The notes beneath the pieces were generated by a model. That model saw nothing but the letters and a program-made list of their open reading frames with translations. It ran no database searches and was not told where the DNA came from. From NCBI RefSeq assembly GCF_017916475.1, contig NZ_JAFMTB010000001.1, forward strand, positions 1,326,849-1,390,848: DNA of 64,000 nucleotides. The letters run 5' to 3'. Positions within the stretch are counted from its first letter, which is position 1, and each line of letters opens with the position of its first letter. Below are positions 51,822 through 60,202 of the stretch, in pieces. The DNA comes from Patulibacter sp. SYSU D01012. Its GTDB lineage: Bacteria; Actinomycetota; Thermoleophilia; Solirubrobacterales; Solirubrobacteraceae. A program made the translations under genes and the position numbers.

Positions 51822-52721
51822 TCAGTCCCCGGAGCCGGCGCGCGCCGGCAGCCGCAGGCCGACGCGCTCGGCGACGAGGTCGAGGTCGGTGCGGTGCTTG
51901 ACCAGCACCGAGAGCGTGTCGCGGAAGACCTCCTGGTCCAGGTCGTCCGCGCCGAGCAGCAGCAGCGCCCGCGCCCAGTCGATCGACTCCGCGATCGACG
52001 GCGGCTTCTTCAGGTCGAGCGCGCGGATCTCCGCGACGACCTCGACGAGCCGGCGCGCGATCGTGGCGGACAGGCCCGGGACCCGCTCGCGCACGATCTC
52101 GAGCTCGCGGTCCAGCTCGGGGTAGTCGAGCCACAGGTACAGGCAGCGGCGCTTGAGCGCCTCCGTCAGCTCGCGGGCGTTGTTCGACGTCAGCAGCACG
52201 ACGGGCTGCGTGGTCGCCTCGACGCGGCCCAGCTCGGGGATCGTGATCTGGAAGTCGGAGAGCAGCTCGAGCAGCATCGCCTCGAACTCCTGGTCCGTCT
52301 TGTCGATCTCGTCGATCAGCAGGACGACCGGCTTCTCGCTCGCGATCGCGCGCAGCAGCGGCCGCTCGAGCAGGAACTCCTCGCCGAAGACGTCGTCCTG
52401 CACGGCGTCCCACCCCGCGGTGCCCTCGCCGGCGCTCTGCGCCTGGATGCGCAGCAGCTGCTTGCGGTAGTTCCACTCGTACAGCGCCTTCGCCTCGTCC
52501 AGGCCCTCGTAGCACTGCAGCCGCACGAGCTCGCGGTCCAGCAGCGTGGCGAGCGCCTTCGCCAGCTCGGTCTTGCCGACGCCGGCCGGGCCCTCGACGA
52601 GCACCGGCTTGCCGAGCTGTACGGCCAGGTGCGAGACGAGCGCGGTGCGCGAGCCGGGCAGGTAGCCGACCTGCCGGAGACCGGCGGCGAGCGCTTCGAC
52701 GGAGGCGGGAGCGGACGACAC
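51822..52721 (-). CDS. MoxR-family AAA+ ATPase
   Basis: This 299-aa MoxR/CoxD-like AAA+ ATPase has Walker A GPAGVGKTE, Walker B LLIDEIDKTD, and sensor 1 LLTSNNAREL with the Arg finger RRCLYLW. It pairs with the downstream VWA protein as in Cox/RavA-ViaA type systems. The GTG at 52721 is preferred over a longer frame to 52778 because it has GGGGGA 4 nt upstream and a TATGAT hexamer 9 nt upstream, the best -10 in the window. It is divergent from a GT-C-like membrane protein. Confidence 0.9.
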   Translation of the reverse strand: MSSAPASVEALAAGLRQVGYLPGSRTALVSHLAVQLGKPVLVEGPAGVGKTELAKALATLLDRELVRLQCYEGLDEAKALYEWNYRKQLLRIQAQSAGEGTAGWDAVQDDVFGEEFLLERPLLRAIASEKPVVLLIDEIDKTDQEFEAMLLELLSDFQITIPELGRVEATTQPVVLLTSNNARELTEALKRRCLYLWLDYPELDRELEIVRERVPGLSATIARRLVEVVAEIRALDLKKPPSIAESIDWARALLLLGADDLDQEVFRDTLSVLVKHRTDLDLVAERVGLRLPARAGSGD

Positions 52722-52730
52722 GATCCCCCG

Positions 52731-52736
52731 ATCATA
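52731..52736 (-). promoter_or_regulatory. -10 element of the MoxR-VWA operon
   Basis: TATGAT on the minus strand differs from the TATAAT consensus at a single base and lies 9 nt before the MoxR GTG. No TTGACA-like hexamer is at the expected spacing. Confidence 0.55.
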
Positions 52737-52852
52737 GGTGCCGCCCGTCACGGTGCCGCCCGCCCGCGGCGCCCCCACCGTCCCGTCCGGCGGCGGCGCG
52801 TCCGTCGGCGGCCCGGGGGCGGACCGGGGCGGGGCGCGGTCCGGGCGCGGTC

Positions 52853-52858
52853 TATCCT
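52853..52858 (+). promoter_or_regulatory. -10 hexamer of the GT-C-like gene
   Basis: TATCCT ends 6 nt before the GTG at 52865, so the start codon would be at the very 5' end of the message. Confidence 0.45.
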
Positions 52859-52864
52859 GGCGCG

Positions 52865-54136
52865 GTGCTCCCCGCCGCGATCCGGCAGCGGCCGGGCCGG
52901 TGGTGGACGCTGCTCGCCGTCCTGCTGGCGGCCGCGTCGCTGCCCCTGGGCCACGCGCTCGCGTTCGACGCGTCGGCGTGGGTGACGTGGGGGCGCGAGC
53001 TCTGGACGCTGGACCTGGCGACGGGCGCGGGCCCGTCGTGGAAGCCGTTCCCGGTGCTCTTCACCGCGCCGTTCGCCGTGCTGGGCGACGGGGCCGGCGC
53101 GGCGTGGCTCGTCGTCGCGCGCGCCGGCGCGCTGCTCGCGGTCGTCGGCGCGGCCCGCCTGGCCGCCCGCGCGGCCGGGCCGTGGGCCGCCGTGGTGGCG
53201 GCCGGCGCGCTCGTCCTGTCCCCGTGGTGGCTGCTCAACGGCGCCCTCGGCAACGCCGACCCGGTGCTGGGCGCGCTCGTCGTGTGGGCGCTGCTGGCCC
53301 ACGGCGACGGGCACGACGGCCGGGCCTTCGCCCTGGCCGCCGCGGGCGCGTTGATCCGGCCCGAGGCGTGGCCCTTCGTGGCCCTCTTCGCCCTGTGGCT
53401 CGTGCGGCGCGGCGCGCTGCCGTGGCGGACGGTCCTGCTGACGGGGGCCGGCGTGCTGGCGCTGTGGGTCGTCCCCGACCTGCTCTCGTCCGGGCTGCGG
53501 TCCACCCGCGGGGCGACCGGGCCGGCGAGCGCCGGCTCCGCCGCGTTGACGGACGTGCCGTTCCTGACCGTCCTCGAGGACCTGGGCCGCCAGGGGCCGT
53601 GGCTGGCGCTGGCGGCGGCCGTCGCCGGCGCGGCCGTCGCGGCGCGGCGGCGCGCGGGCGTCGACCCGCGACCGTGGCTGGCGATCGTCGTGGCGTACGT
53701 CCTGCTCGTCGCCGTGATGGCGCAGATCGGCTTCGCCGGCAATCCGCGCTACCTCGTGCCGGCGCTCGTCCTCCTCTCCGCGGCGGCCGGCACGGTCGTC
53801 GCCCTCGCCGGCCCGGCGGCGCGGGGTGCGGGCGGTGCGGCGGTCGCGGCCGTCGTCGTGGCCGGGCTGCTGGTCACCGGCGTCCCGGACCTGCGGGACC
53901 AGGCCGAGGCGCTGCGCGAGCGCGCCGCGGTGCGCCGCTCGCTCTTCGCGGCGGTGGACGCCGCGGGTGGCGCGGCCGCGGCGACCGCGCGCGGGCCGGT
54001 CCGCGCCGCGGATCCCGGGCTGCGCGCGCTCGTGGCCGAGGCACTGCGCGAGTCCGTGCCCGCGGCGACCGCGCGGCCGCGGTCCGGAGACGCCGTCGCC
54101 CGCCGCGCCCCGGACGGCGCCTGGACGCTGCGCTAG
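52865..54136 (+). CDS. Polytopic membrane protein, GT-C glycosyltransferase-like
   Basis: This 423-aa membrane protein has about ten hydrophobic segments. After the first segment comes the acidic-aromatic stretch LAFDASAWVTWGREL, in the place where GT-C glycosyltransferases have a catalytic Asp loop. An NADPVLGALVVWALLA segment and an IRPEAWPFVALFALWL segment follow the GT39/DUF2029-like pattern. No DxD-type motif was confirmed, so enzymatic activity is unproven. It begins at a GTG 6 nt after a TATCCT hexamer, divergent from the MoxR operon, with a small membrane gene 38 nt downstream. Confidence 0.65.
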   Translation: MLPAAIRQRPGRWWTLLAVLLAAASLPLGHALAFDASAWVTWGRELWTLDLATGAGPSWKPFPVLFTAPFAVLGDGAGAAWLVVARAGALLAVVGAARLAARAAGPWAAVVAAGALVLSPWWLLNGALGNADPVLGALVVWALLAHGDGHDGRAFALAAAGALIRPEAWPFVALFALWLVRRGALPWRTVLLTGAGVLALWVVPDLLSSGLRSTRGATGPASAGSAALTDVPFLTVLEDLGRQGPWLALAAAVAGAAVAARRRAGVDPRPWLAIVVAYVLLVAVMAQIGFAGNPRYLVPALVLLSAAAGTVVALAGPAARGAGGAAVAAVVVAGLLVTGVPDLRDQAEALRERAAVRRSLFAAVDAAGGAAAATARGPVRAADPGLRALVAEALRESVPAATARPRSGDAVARRAPDGAWTLR

Positions 54137-54174
54137 GCCGCGCACGCCGTCCGCGGGTGTGGGAAGCTGGCCGC

Positions 54175-54465
54175 GTGCCGCTCGCCGCCATCCCCGCGTC
54201 GACCGTCGTGCTGCTCATGGGCGTCGCCGTGGTGCTCGCCGTGCTCGGCCACCTCAGCCGCATCCGCGGTCTGCTCGCTACCGGCCTGCTGCTGCTGTTC
54301 CTCGCGACCGTCGGGATGCTCGCCGGCGGCTACGGCGCGTGGCGGGACAGCCCCGCCCCGGCGCCGGACCCGCTGCGCGGCGACGACCGGCAGCTGCCGC
54401 CGAACGAGACGGTGGGCGAGGCGAAGCAGAACCGCGAGATCGAGCGCCGCCACAACGGCGACTGA
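54175..54465 (+). CDS. Small two-segment membrane protein
   Basis: This 96-aa protein has two hydrophobic helices (about 8-28 and 32-52) followed by a polar C-terminal tail with DDRQLPPNETVGEAKQNREIE. No family was recognised. It starts at a GTG 38 nt after the GT-C-like gene in the same direction and its codon use matches its neighbours, so it is probably real. It is convergent with the APTR-repeat protein gene. Confidence 0.6.
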   Translation: MPLAAIPASTVVLLMGVAVVLAVLGHLSRIRGLLATGLLLLFLATVGMLAGGYGAWRDSPAPAPDPLRGDDRQLPPNETVGEAKQNREIERRHNGD

Positions 54466-54484
54466 TCGCGCCGGCCGGGCGCGG

Positions 54485-55594
54485 TCAGCGGCGCCAGCGC
54501 GGGCGCCGGCGCTCGTCGCGGCGCTCCGGGTGGACCCGCGTCTCGTCCGTGCCCGGGGCGTGCTCGGGCGGCGGGCTCGTCGCGGCGCCGTCCCGGGGCA
54601 CCGCGCGGGTCGGGGCGTCCTCGGCGGCCGCCGCGCGGGTCGGCGCCTCGTCGTCCGGCAGGGCCCGCGTCGGGGCCTCGTCGGCGCGGCGGGGACGCGT
54701 CGGAGCGTCCTGCCCCGAGACGGCCCCGTCCCCGCCGCGCGTCCCGGGCGCCCCGTCGGCCGCCAGGCTCGCGGCCGCGCCGCCGAGCTCGACCCGCGGG
54801 GCGGGGCCGCGCGGCGTCGGGGGGCGGGTCGCCGCGGCGTCGTCCGCCTCGGCGCCCAGGCCGGCGTCGCGCAGCAGCTCGGCCGCGTCGTCGCGGCCGA
54901 CGTGCCGGGTGTCGTCCGCGTGGCCGGCCGGCCGGCGGGCGGGACGCGGCCGGCCGGCCGGCGTCCCGGGCGCCTCGCGCGGGCGGCCGTCGGCGGCGCG
55001 GGGCGCGCGGTCGTCGGGGCGACGGCGCGGCGCGTCGACGACGTCGCGCGGGTCGACGACGGGGCGCTCGGCCTCGGCGGCCGCCCGGTCCTCGCGGGCC
55101 CGCGCGGCGCGCTCGGCGGCGGCCCGACGCTGGTCCAGCCCGGTCGCCAGCAGCAGCCCGGCGGCCGCCAGGCTGGCGAAGATCCCCCAGGACAGGCCCA
55201 CGAGCGTGGTGCTCGTCGCGGACTCCGTCCCGTCGGGCCGGTCGAACAGCCGGTAGACGATGAGCGCGCCGATCCACGCGCCGCCGGCGGTGACGAGCGT
55301 CCCGTCGGCGAACGGCAGCGAGAACCGGCGCTCCGTCGCCCGCGCCCAGGTCAGGACGAGCACCGCGACCGCGACGAGCAGCACGGCGGCCTCGACGAAC
55401 GAGAACGCCGCGAAGCCGGACAGGCTCTCCTCGGAGACCTGCGGCGGCCGGCCGGCGAAGACGACCTTCGTGGCGTACCACGGGGTCAGGAGCGAGGCGA
55501 AGAGGACGAGCGCCGCGGCGGCGGTGCGCTGCTGCGCGGCGGACAGGCCCTGCCAGGCGTGCAGCGGGGAGGGGCGGGGGGTCGAGCGGGTCAC
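54485..55594 (-). CDS. Membrane protein with C-terminal APTR repeats
   Basis: This 369-aa protein has four to five hydrophobic segments in its N-terminal 155 residues. A long disordered, Arg/Asp/Pro-rich cytosolic tail follows. The tail contains four copies of (D/E)APTR at spacings of about 10 residues, plus an isolated DETR. Each repeat presents a Thr in an acidic-plus-Arg context, as in known FHA-domain and Ser/Thr-kinase targets. No family was recognised. It is the last gene of a three-gene operon after the ArsA-like ATPase and a small helical protein, starting 2 nt after the latter's stop. Confidence 0.75.
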   Translation of the reverse strand: MTRSTPRPSPLHAWQGLSAAQQRTAAAALVLFASLLTPWYATKVVFAGRPPQVSEESLSGFAAFSFVEAAVLLVAVAVLVLTWARATERRFSLPFADGTLVTAGGAWIGALIVYRLFDRPDGTESATSTTLVGLSWGIFASLAAAGLLLATGLDQRRAAAERAARAREDRAAAEAERPVVDPRDVVDAPRRRPDDRAPRAADGRPREAPGTPAGRPRPARRPAGHADDTRHVGRDDAAELLRDAGLGAEADDAAATRPPTPRGPAPRVELGGAAASLAADGAPGTRGGDGAVSGQDAPTRPRRADEAPTRALPDDEAPTRAAAAEDAPTRAVPRDGAATSPPPEHAPGTDETRVHPERRDERRRPRWRR

Positions 55595-55596
55595 GG

Positions 55597-55989
55597 TCAG
55601 CCGATCGGGATGTCCTCGACGCGGGGGCCGGCGCCCGCGGGGGGTCGCGCGTCGCGGCCGTCCTCGAGCCCCAGGCGCTCCACCCACCAGTCGATGATCG
55701 CGCGGGCGAGCAGCAGCAGCTGGCGCACCAGGTCGGTCACGTGGCTCTGCAGCTCGGCGGGGACGAGGTCGCGGAGCGCGCGCAGGAGCGCCGCGAGGGC
55801 GTGCACCTCGTCCGCGCGCTCCTGGCGGTCCTGCGGGGTGGCCCAGCCGTTCGGCGGCACCCGGCCGGCCTCGTCGTCGGCGCGCGCCGCCGCGGCCTGC
55901 TCGTGCAGGCGCTCGGCGGCCTCCTGCGTCGCCGCGATGCGGGCGCGCAGGTCGTCGAGCGGGTCGTCGGGCGTGGGGGTCTCCGGCAT
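55597..55989 (-). CDS. Small helical protein of unknown function
   Basis: This 130-aa protein is predicted to be mostly helical. Coiled-coil-like heptads run through DDLRARIAATQEAAERLHEQAAAAR, and an amphipathic segment LQSHVTDLVRQLLLLARAIIDWWVERLG could be a membrane-associated helix. No family was recognised. It is tightly packed between the ArsA-like ATPase and the APTR-repeat protein (2-nt gaps on both sides), so it probably works with one of them, for example as an ATPase partner. Confidence 0.7.
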   Translation of the reverse strand: MPETPTPDDPLDDLRARIAATQEAAERLHEQAAAARADDEAGRVPPNGWATPQDRQERADEVHALAALLRALRDLVPAELQSHVTDLVRQLLLLARAIIDWWVERLGLEDGRDARPPAGAGPRVEDIPIG

Positions 55990-55991
55990 CG

Positions 55992-57173
55992 TCAGTCCGC
56001 GGGCTCCGGGGCGCGCAGGGTCACCTCGAGGTGCCCGTCGCGGAGCGCGGCTCCCGCAGGACGATAGTGCGCGACCGGCGCGGGCATCAGCACGGTCCGG
56101 CGGTGGCCGCCGGCCTCCACGACCAGCTCGTCGCCCACGCGGCGCAGCGCGACGTCCTCGCGCCGGACGAGCGGCACCGCGATCCGCAGGCGCACCTCGT
56201 CGCCGTCCACGGTCAGCTCGCGCCCGGGGCCCTCGTGCAGCCGTGCGGCGGGATCGACGCCGGTCCACAGCGCGGCGCCCAGCCGGTCGAGCGCGACCGC
56301 GCCGACGACCTCCTCGTCCAGATACGGCGCCCGCAGGACCGGCACGGGGGCGAACGCCGCGTCGATCTCGGCGAGCGCCGTCGCCTGCCGGTCCCGCCAC
56401 GCGGCGAAGTACGCGCCGACGTCGTCCGGGAACAGCCGGTTGACGACGACGGCGTCCGTGGGGATGCCGTGCAGGCCCAGGGCCGTGGCGGTCCGCCGGG
56501 TCTCGTCGACGACGACGCGCTCCGCGGTCGTGACGAGCCGGAAGGTCAGGCCCGCGTCGTCGACGAGCGCCTCGCGCAGGCGCAGGAGGGAGCGCATCGC
56601 GCGGGTGACGTCGGCGAGCGCGTCGCGGTCGGGCAGCCCGACGCCGAGCAGCGCGCGGGCGATCGGCGCGGCCGTGCCCAGCAGGTCGTCCTGGCGGGGC
56701 GCCACGCGGCGCAGCCACCAGCCGGCGACCTCGGGGAAGGCGACGAGCCGCAGCGTCTCGGCGGTCGGCGCGCAGTCGACGACCACCACGTCGTGCTCGC
56801 CGGCCTCGCGCGCGGCGACGACGCGGAGCAGGCTCAGCAGCTCCTCCAGGCCGGGCGGGACGGCCAGCTCCTCGGCCGAGACCCGGTCGACGCCGCGGGC
56901 GAGCAGGCCGCGGGCGGCCCACGCGCGGACGGCGCCCCAGTGGCGGGTCAGCTCGGCGCGGGCGTCGACCTGCAGCGCGTCCAGGCGGTCGGCCACCGGG
57001 GTCGGCGTCGCGCCGACCCGGGTGCCGAGGACGTCGCCCAGGCTGTGCGCGGCGTCCGTGGAGAGGACCAGGGTGCGCAGGCCCGCCGCGGCGGTGCGGC
57101 GGGCGGTGGCGGCGGCGACGGAGGTCTTGCCGACGCCGCCCTTGCCCGTGTAGAGGACGGTCCGCGCGGTCAT
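55992..57173 (-). CDS. ArsA/Get3-family ATPase with C-terminal HSP20-like domain
   Basis: This 393-aa ATPase has the deviant Walker A YTGKGGVGKTS, switch I DAAHSLGD and switch II VDCAPTAETLRL typical of ArsA/Get3 P-loop proteins. The C-terminal about 95 residues form a beta-rich HSP20-like domain, found in a bacterial ArsA subgroup. It lacks the CXXC zinc motif of eukaryotic Get3, and there is no arsenite pump nearby. A role in membrane-protein handling rather than arsenic export is therefore likely (inference). The ATG at 57173 has TACACT 8 nt upstream. It leads the three-gene operon. Confidence 0.88.
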   Translation of the reverse strand: MTARTVLYTGKGGVGKTSVAAATARRTAAAGLRTLVLSTDAAHSLGDVLGTRVGATPTPVADRLDALQVDARAELTRHWGAVRAWAARGLLARGVDRVSAEELAVPPGLEELLSLLRVVAAREAGEHDVVVVDCAPTAETLRLVAFPEVAGWWLRRVAPRQDDLLGTAAPIARALLGVGLPDRDALADVTRAMRSLLRLREALVDDAGLTFRLVTTAERVVVDETRRTATALGLHGIPTDAVVVNRLFPDDVGAYFAAWRDRQATALAEIDAAFAPVPVLRAPYLDEEVVGAVALDRLGAALWTGVDPAARLHEGPGRELTVDGDEVRLRIAVPLVRREDVALRRVGDELVVEAGGHRRTVLMPAPVAHYRPAGAALRDGHLEVTLRAPEPAD

Positions 57174-57181
57174 GCGCGGCG

Positions 57182-57187
57182 AGTGTA
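57182..57187 (-). promoter_or_regulatory. -10 hexamer of the ArsA-like operon
   Basis: TACACT on the minus strand lies 8 nt before the ArsA-like ATG, in the 56-bp gap after the epimerase-like gene. This predicts a leaderless message. Confidence 0.45.
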
Positions 57188-57229
57188 CGGGCCCTCGCGG
57201 CCGGGCCCGCCGGCCCGGCCGCTGGCCCG

Positions 57230-58573
57230 CTACGGCTGGCTGACCGCCGGGGCGTCCAGGCCGACGGCCGCCGGGGCGGGCACCGCGGCGCGGCTCCGCG
57301 CCCGGGACGCGGCGGGGCCGGACGGGGTGGCGCGCAGGTCCTGCGCGAACCGCTCGCCCAGGGCGCAGTACAGGTCGGGCGGGGCGGGCGGCAGGCCGCC
57401 GGCGACGGGCTGCCCGGCCGCGAACAGCGCGGCGTCCGCCTGGAGCGTGCGGCACATCCCGCGCAGCAGGTCGCGCGAGAGCGTGTGGTAGCTCGGCGTC
57501 TCCGGCTTGCCGCCCAGGCTGTACCGCGCCCAGGTGCCCAGGTCGTACTGCGGCAGCTCGGCGCGCAGCTGGCGCTCGGCGCGCACGTACGTCGACGCCA
57601 CCTTCGGGTCGCCGGTCGTCGCCGCGACCTCGTGCAGACCCGAGACGGCCTGGGTGAAGGCGTTCATCACCCGCATCGTCGTGAACGTGTAGAGCAGCAG
57701 GTGGTCGCCGACGTCGCCCTTCAGCAGCGCGCCGTTCGGCTGCTTGTGCCGCAGCAGCTCGACCGCCTTCAGCGCCGTCTGCGCGTACTTCGTGTCGCCC
57801 AGCCGCGTCGACGCGCGCACGAGCGACTGCATGCCCGTCACCTGCGCCATGCCCGAGCCCCACGGCGGCGCGCCGCCGCCGAAGTCGAACAGGTACTGCC
57901 AGGCGGGGCCGCCGGCGCGGGTCGACGCCAGGCGCAGCGCCTCGTCCTCGATCGCCCGCAGCTGCTCGAGCTTCGCCGGCGTCTGCGTGGTGGCGAGCGC
58001 GTTGGCGGTGCCGAACGTGGCGAGCCACTGGATCTGCAGGCCCTCGCCGGGGTAGTACTGCCAGGTCAGCGGGCTGCCGGGCACGGCGGGGCGGGCGCCG
58101 GCGGCGGGGGCGGCGCGCGCGGTCCACCAGTCGCGGTTGACCTGCAGCGTCAGGAAGACGCTCGGCGCCAGCGAGGCGCTGAGCTTGCGCCGTCCGGCGA
58201 TCTCGTCCGTGTTGCGGACGACGCCCTGCAGCTCGGTCCGGGCCGTGCCCTTCGGCAGCCTGGCGGCCTTCGCCTTCGCGTCGCGGTAGAGCGCCCGCCA
58301 GGTGCGCAGGTCCGCCGCGCTGATGTCCCGAGCCGAGCGGAGCTTCCGCAGCTCCCCCTCCACCGTGTACTTCGGGGCCTTCTTCTTCGTCTTCTTCTTC
58401 GTGCTCGTCTTCGTGGCCGTCGTCGCGGCCGACGCCACCCCGGGGGCGAACGGTCCTCCGGCGTGGGGCGGCCCGGCGGCGCCCGGCCCGGCGGCCACCG
58501 CGAACGTCGCGGCGAGCGTCAGGGGCAGGAGCGCCGCCGCGCGACGGCGGGCGGCGGGTGCGGGGGAGGACAC
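57230..58573 (-). CDS. Secreted D-glucuronyl C5-epimerase-like protein
   Basis: This 447-aa protein has a Sec signal peptide (about 1-30), then a Lys-rich linker (residues 55-68, TKTSTKKKTKKKAPK) and a helical domain. The motif WQYYPGEGLQIQWLA (171-185), the AWQYLFDFGGGAPPWGSGMAQVTGMQSLVRA stretch and TPSYHTLSRDLL match bacterial homologues of the D-glucuronyl C5-epimerase C-terminal domain, which in animals converts GlcA to IdoA in heparan. Bacterial members are rarely characterised and may act on exopolysaccharide. The GTG has TACCAT 7 nt upstream. No sulfotransferase or polysaccharide cluster is nearby. Confidence 0.78.
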   Translation of the reverse strand: MSSPAPAARRRAAALLPLTLAATFAVAAGPGAAGPPHAGGPFAPGVASAATTATKTSTKKKTKKKAPKYTVEGELRKLRSARDISAADLRTWRALYRDAKAKAARLPKGTARTELQGVVRNTDEIAGRRKLSASLAPSVFLTLQVNRDWWTARAAPAAGARPAVPGSPLTWQYYPGEGLQIQWLATFGTANALATTQTPAKLEQLRAIEDEALRLASTRAGGPAWQYLFDFGGGAPPWGSGMAQVTGMQSLVRASTRLGDTKYAQTALKAVELLRHKQPNGALLKGDVGDHLLLYTFTTMRVMNAFTQAVSGLHEVAATTGDPKVASTYVRAERQLRAELPQYDLGTWARYSLGGKPETPSYHTLSRDLLRGMCRTLQADAALFAAGQPVAGGLPPAPPDLYCALGERFAQDLRATPSGPAASRARSRAAVPAPAAVGLDAPAVSQP

Positions 58574-58580
58574 CCGACCG

Positions 58581-58586
58581 ATGGTA
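58581..58586 (-). promoter_or_regulatory. -10 hexamer of the epimerase-like gene
   Basis: TACCAT on the minus strand lies 7 nt before the GTG, in the 75-bp region divergent from the lipoprotein gene. Confidence 0.45.
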
Positions 58587-58648
58587 GGGTCGACCCTCGC
58601 GTCGACGCGCAGGTTTCCGTGCGCGTCCGCTCCTGGAGGGGAGAGCCC

Positions 58649-59731
58649 ATGAACGCAGCACCGTCCGTCCGCCCGTCGGGCCGTCCGCGCCCCCGTCGCC
58701 GTCGGGCCTCCGGCCCGTCGCCGCGCGTCCTGCTCGGCGTCCTCGTCGCGCTGCTCGTGGTCGTGGCCGTGGTGGTGCTCGCCTGCGGCGGCAAGGAGTC
58801 CGCGGCCGACACGGTCTCCCGCGCGTTCGGCAAGGGCGAGAGCATCCGCTCCGCCGACGTCGACGTGCGCATCGGGCTGACCGGCAGCGCGGCGGCCGGC
58901 GGCCAGCCGCTCGACGTCGCGATCACCGGCCCCTACGAGACGGGCGACAAGGGCCGCACCAGCTTCGATCTGGACGTCGCCCTGAGCGGCGCCGGCACCG
59001 CGGGCGGCGAGCCCGCCCTCGGCCTGCTCGCCGCGGGCGGCAAGACGTACGTCAAGCTCGGCGGGCAACCGTTCCAGGTCGACGCGAAGGTCGTCGACGA
59101 GCTCAAGACGGACGACGCGAAGCAGCAGGGCAAGGGGCTGTCCTTCTCGTCGCTGGGCATCGACCCCCGGTCGTGGCTGAAGGACCCGAAGACGGTCGGC
59201 GACGAGGAGCTCAAGGGCGAGGACGTCACGCACGTCCGCGCCGGCGTGGACACCGCGCGCCTGGCCGGCGACCTGCAGAAGCTGCTGGGCCGCGCCGAGA
59301 AGGCCGCGGACGCGAAGCAGACCGCGCAGGCCGCCGCGACGGTGAAGAAGCTCCAGGGCGAGATCCGCTCGGCGTCCATCGACGTGTGGGCGGCGGACGG
59401 GCAGGGCGCGCTGCGGCGGATGAAGGTCGACATGACCCTGAAGAGCGGGAAGATCTCCTTCGACTTCGGCCTGTCGAAGATCAACGAGCCGGTCCGCATC
59501 GCGGCGCCGAAGGACGCGCTGCCGCTCGACCAGCTGCTGTCCGCGCTCGGCCAGGGCTCCTCGGGCGCGAGCGGGTCGTCGTCCTCGTCGTCGGGCCAGA
59601 GCGCGTCGGGCCAGTCCTCGTCGTCGGGCTCGTCCTCGTCGTCCTCCGGCGCCAGCGCGTACGACCGCTGCCTGGAGCAGGCCGGCCAGGACATCACGAA
59701 GCTCCAGGCCTGCGCGAAGCTCGCGCCCTAG
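58649..59731 (+). CDS. Lipoprotein with Ser/Gly linker and C-terminal two-cysteine helix
   Basis: This 360-aa protein has an N-terminal basic region, a hydrophobic segment (about 27-44) and a lipobox-like VVLACGG with a possible lipidated Cys near residue 46. The central domain (about 60-290) is beta-rich with GKTYVKLGGQPFQV and resembles the LppX/LprG lipid-binding fold, tentatively. A Ser/Gly linker (about 300-335) leads to a C-terminal helix, YDRCLEQAGQDITKLQACAKLA, with a CX13C pair. The start has GGAGGGGAG about 6 nt upstream. It is divergent from the epimerase-like gene. Confidence 0.75.
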   Translation: MNAAPSVRPSGRPRPRRRRASGPSPRVLLGVLVALLVVVAVVVLACGGKESAADTVSRAFGKGESIRSADVDVRIGLTGSAAAGGQPLDVAITGPYETGDKGRTSFDLDVALSGAGTAGGEPALGLLAAGGKTYVKLGGQPFQVDAKVVDELKTDDAKQQGKGLSFSSLGIDPRSWLKDPKTVGDEELKGEDVTHVRAGVDTARLAGDLQKLLGRAEKAADAKQTAQAAATVKKLQGEIRSASIDVWAADGQGALRRMKVDMTLKSGKISFDFGLSKINEPVRIAAPKDALPLDQLLSALGQGSSGASGSSSSSSGQSASGQSSSSGSSSSSSGASAYDRCLEQAGQDITKLQACAKLAP

Positions 59732-59788
59732 GCCCGCCCCCCGCCGCTGCGCCGCGCGCGCGGCGGCGCCGTCCGGCAGACTGCGCCT

Positions 59789-60202
59789 GTGGACACGGTC
59801 ATCACCGTGGTGCTCTTCGTGGTCGTCGGCTTCTCCGGCCTGATCGCGGTCGCCACCCTCTTCATGAGCGGCTCGGCGCACGACAGCATCGGCCGCGGCG
59901 GCATGGCGCCCCCGCCGAAGCCGGGCGCCGAGACGGCGGCGATGCGCGACGACGAGGTGCAGCAGATGCTCGCCGCCCGCAGCCGTCGCCGCGCGGCCCG
60001 CGGCGAGGACGGCGACGCGCTCGACGACGAGCTGGCGGCGCTGCTCGGGCGCGGCGGCGGGGGCGACCTGCCCGACGACGTCGTCGCCGAGGCGCGCAGC
60101 GTCATCGAGGCCCGTGTGCGCCGGCGCCGCCGCCGGGGCGAGCCGGAGGGCGACCCCGAGGCCGAGCTCGCGGCGCTGCTCGACGAGCTGCGGCCCCGCT
60201 AG
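59789..60202 (+). CDS. Small membrane-anchored protein of unknown function
   Basis: This 137-aa protein has one N-terminal membrane helix (about 4-26, ITVVLFVVVGFSGLIAVATLF) followed by a charged cytosolic tail with a helical, Arg- and Glu-rich region (about 60-137). No family was recognised. It starts at a GTG 58 nt after the lipoprotein gene. Its TAG stop overlaps that of the convergent HAD gene in CTAG. Confidence 0.65.
   Translation: MDTVITVVLFVVVGFSGLIAVATLFMSGSAHDSIGRGGMAPPPKPGAETAAMRDDEVQQMLAARSRRRAARGEDGDALDDELAALLGRGGGGDLPDDVVAEARSVIEARVRRRRRRGEPEGDPEAELAALLDELRPR

Noticed and set aside
50263-52721. CO-dehydrogenase maturation locus
   Set aside because: MoxR and CoxE-like VWA proteins are present but no cox structural genes are in the window.
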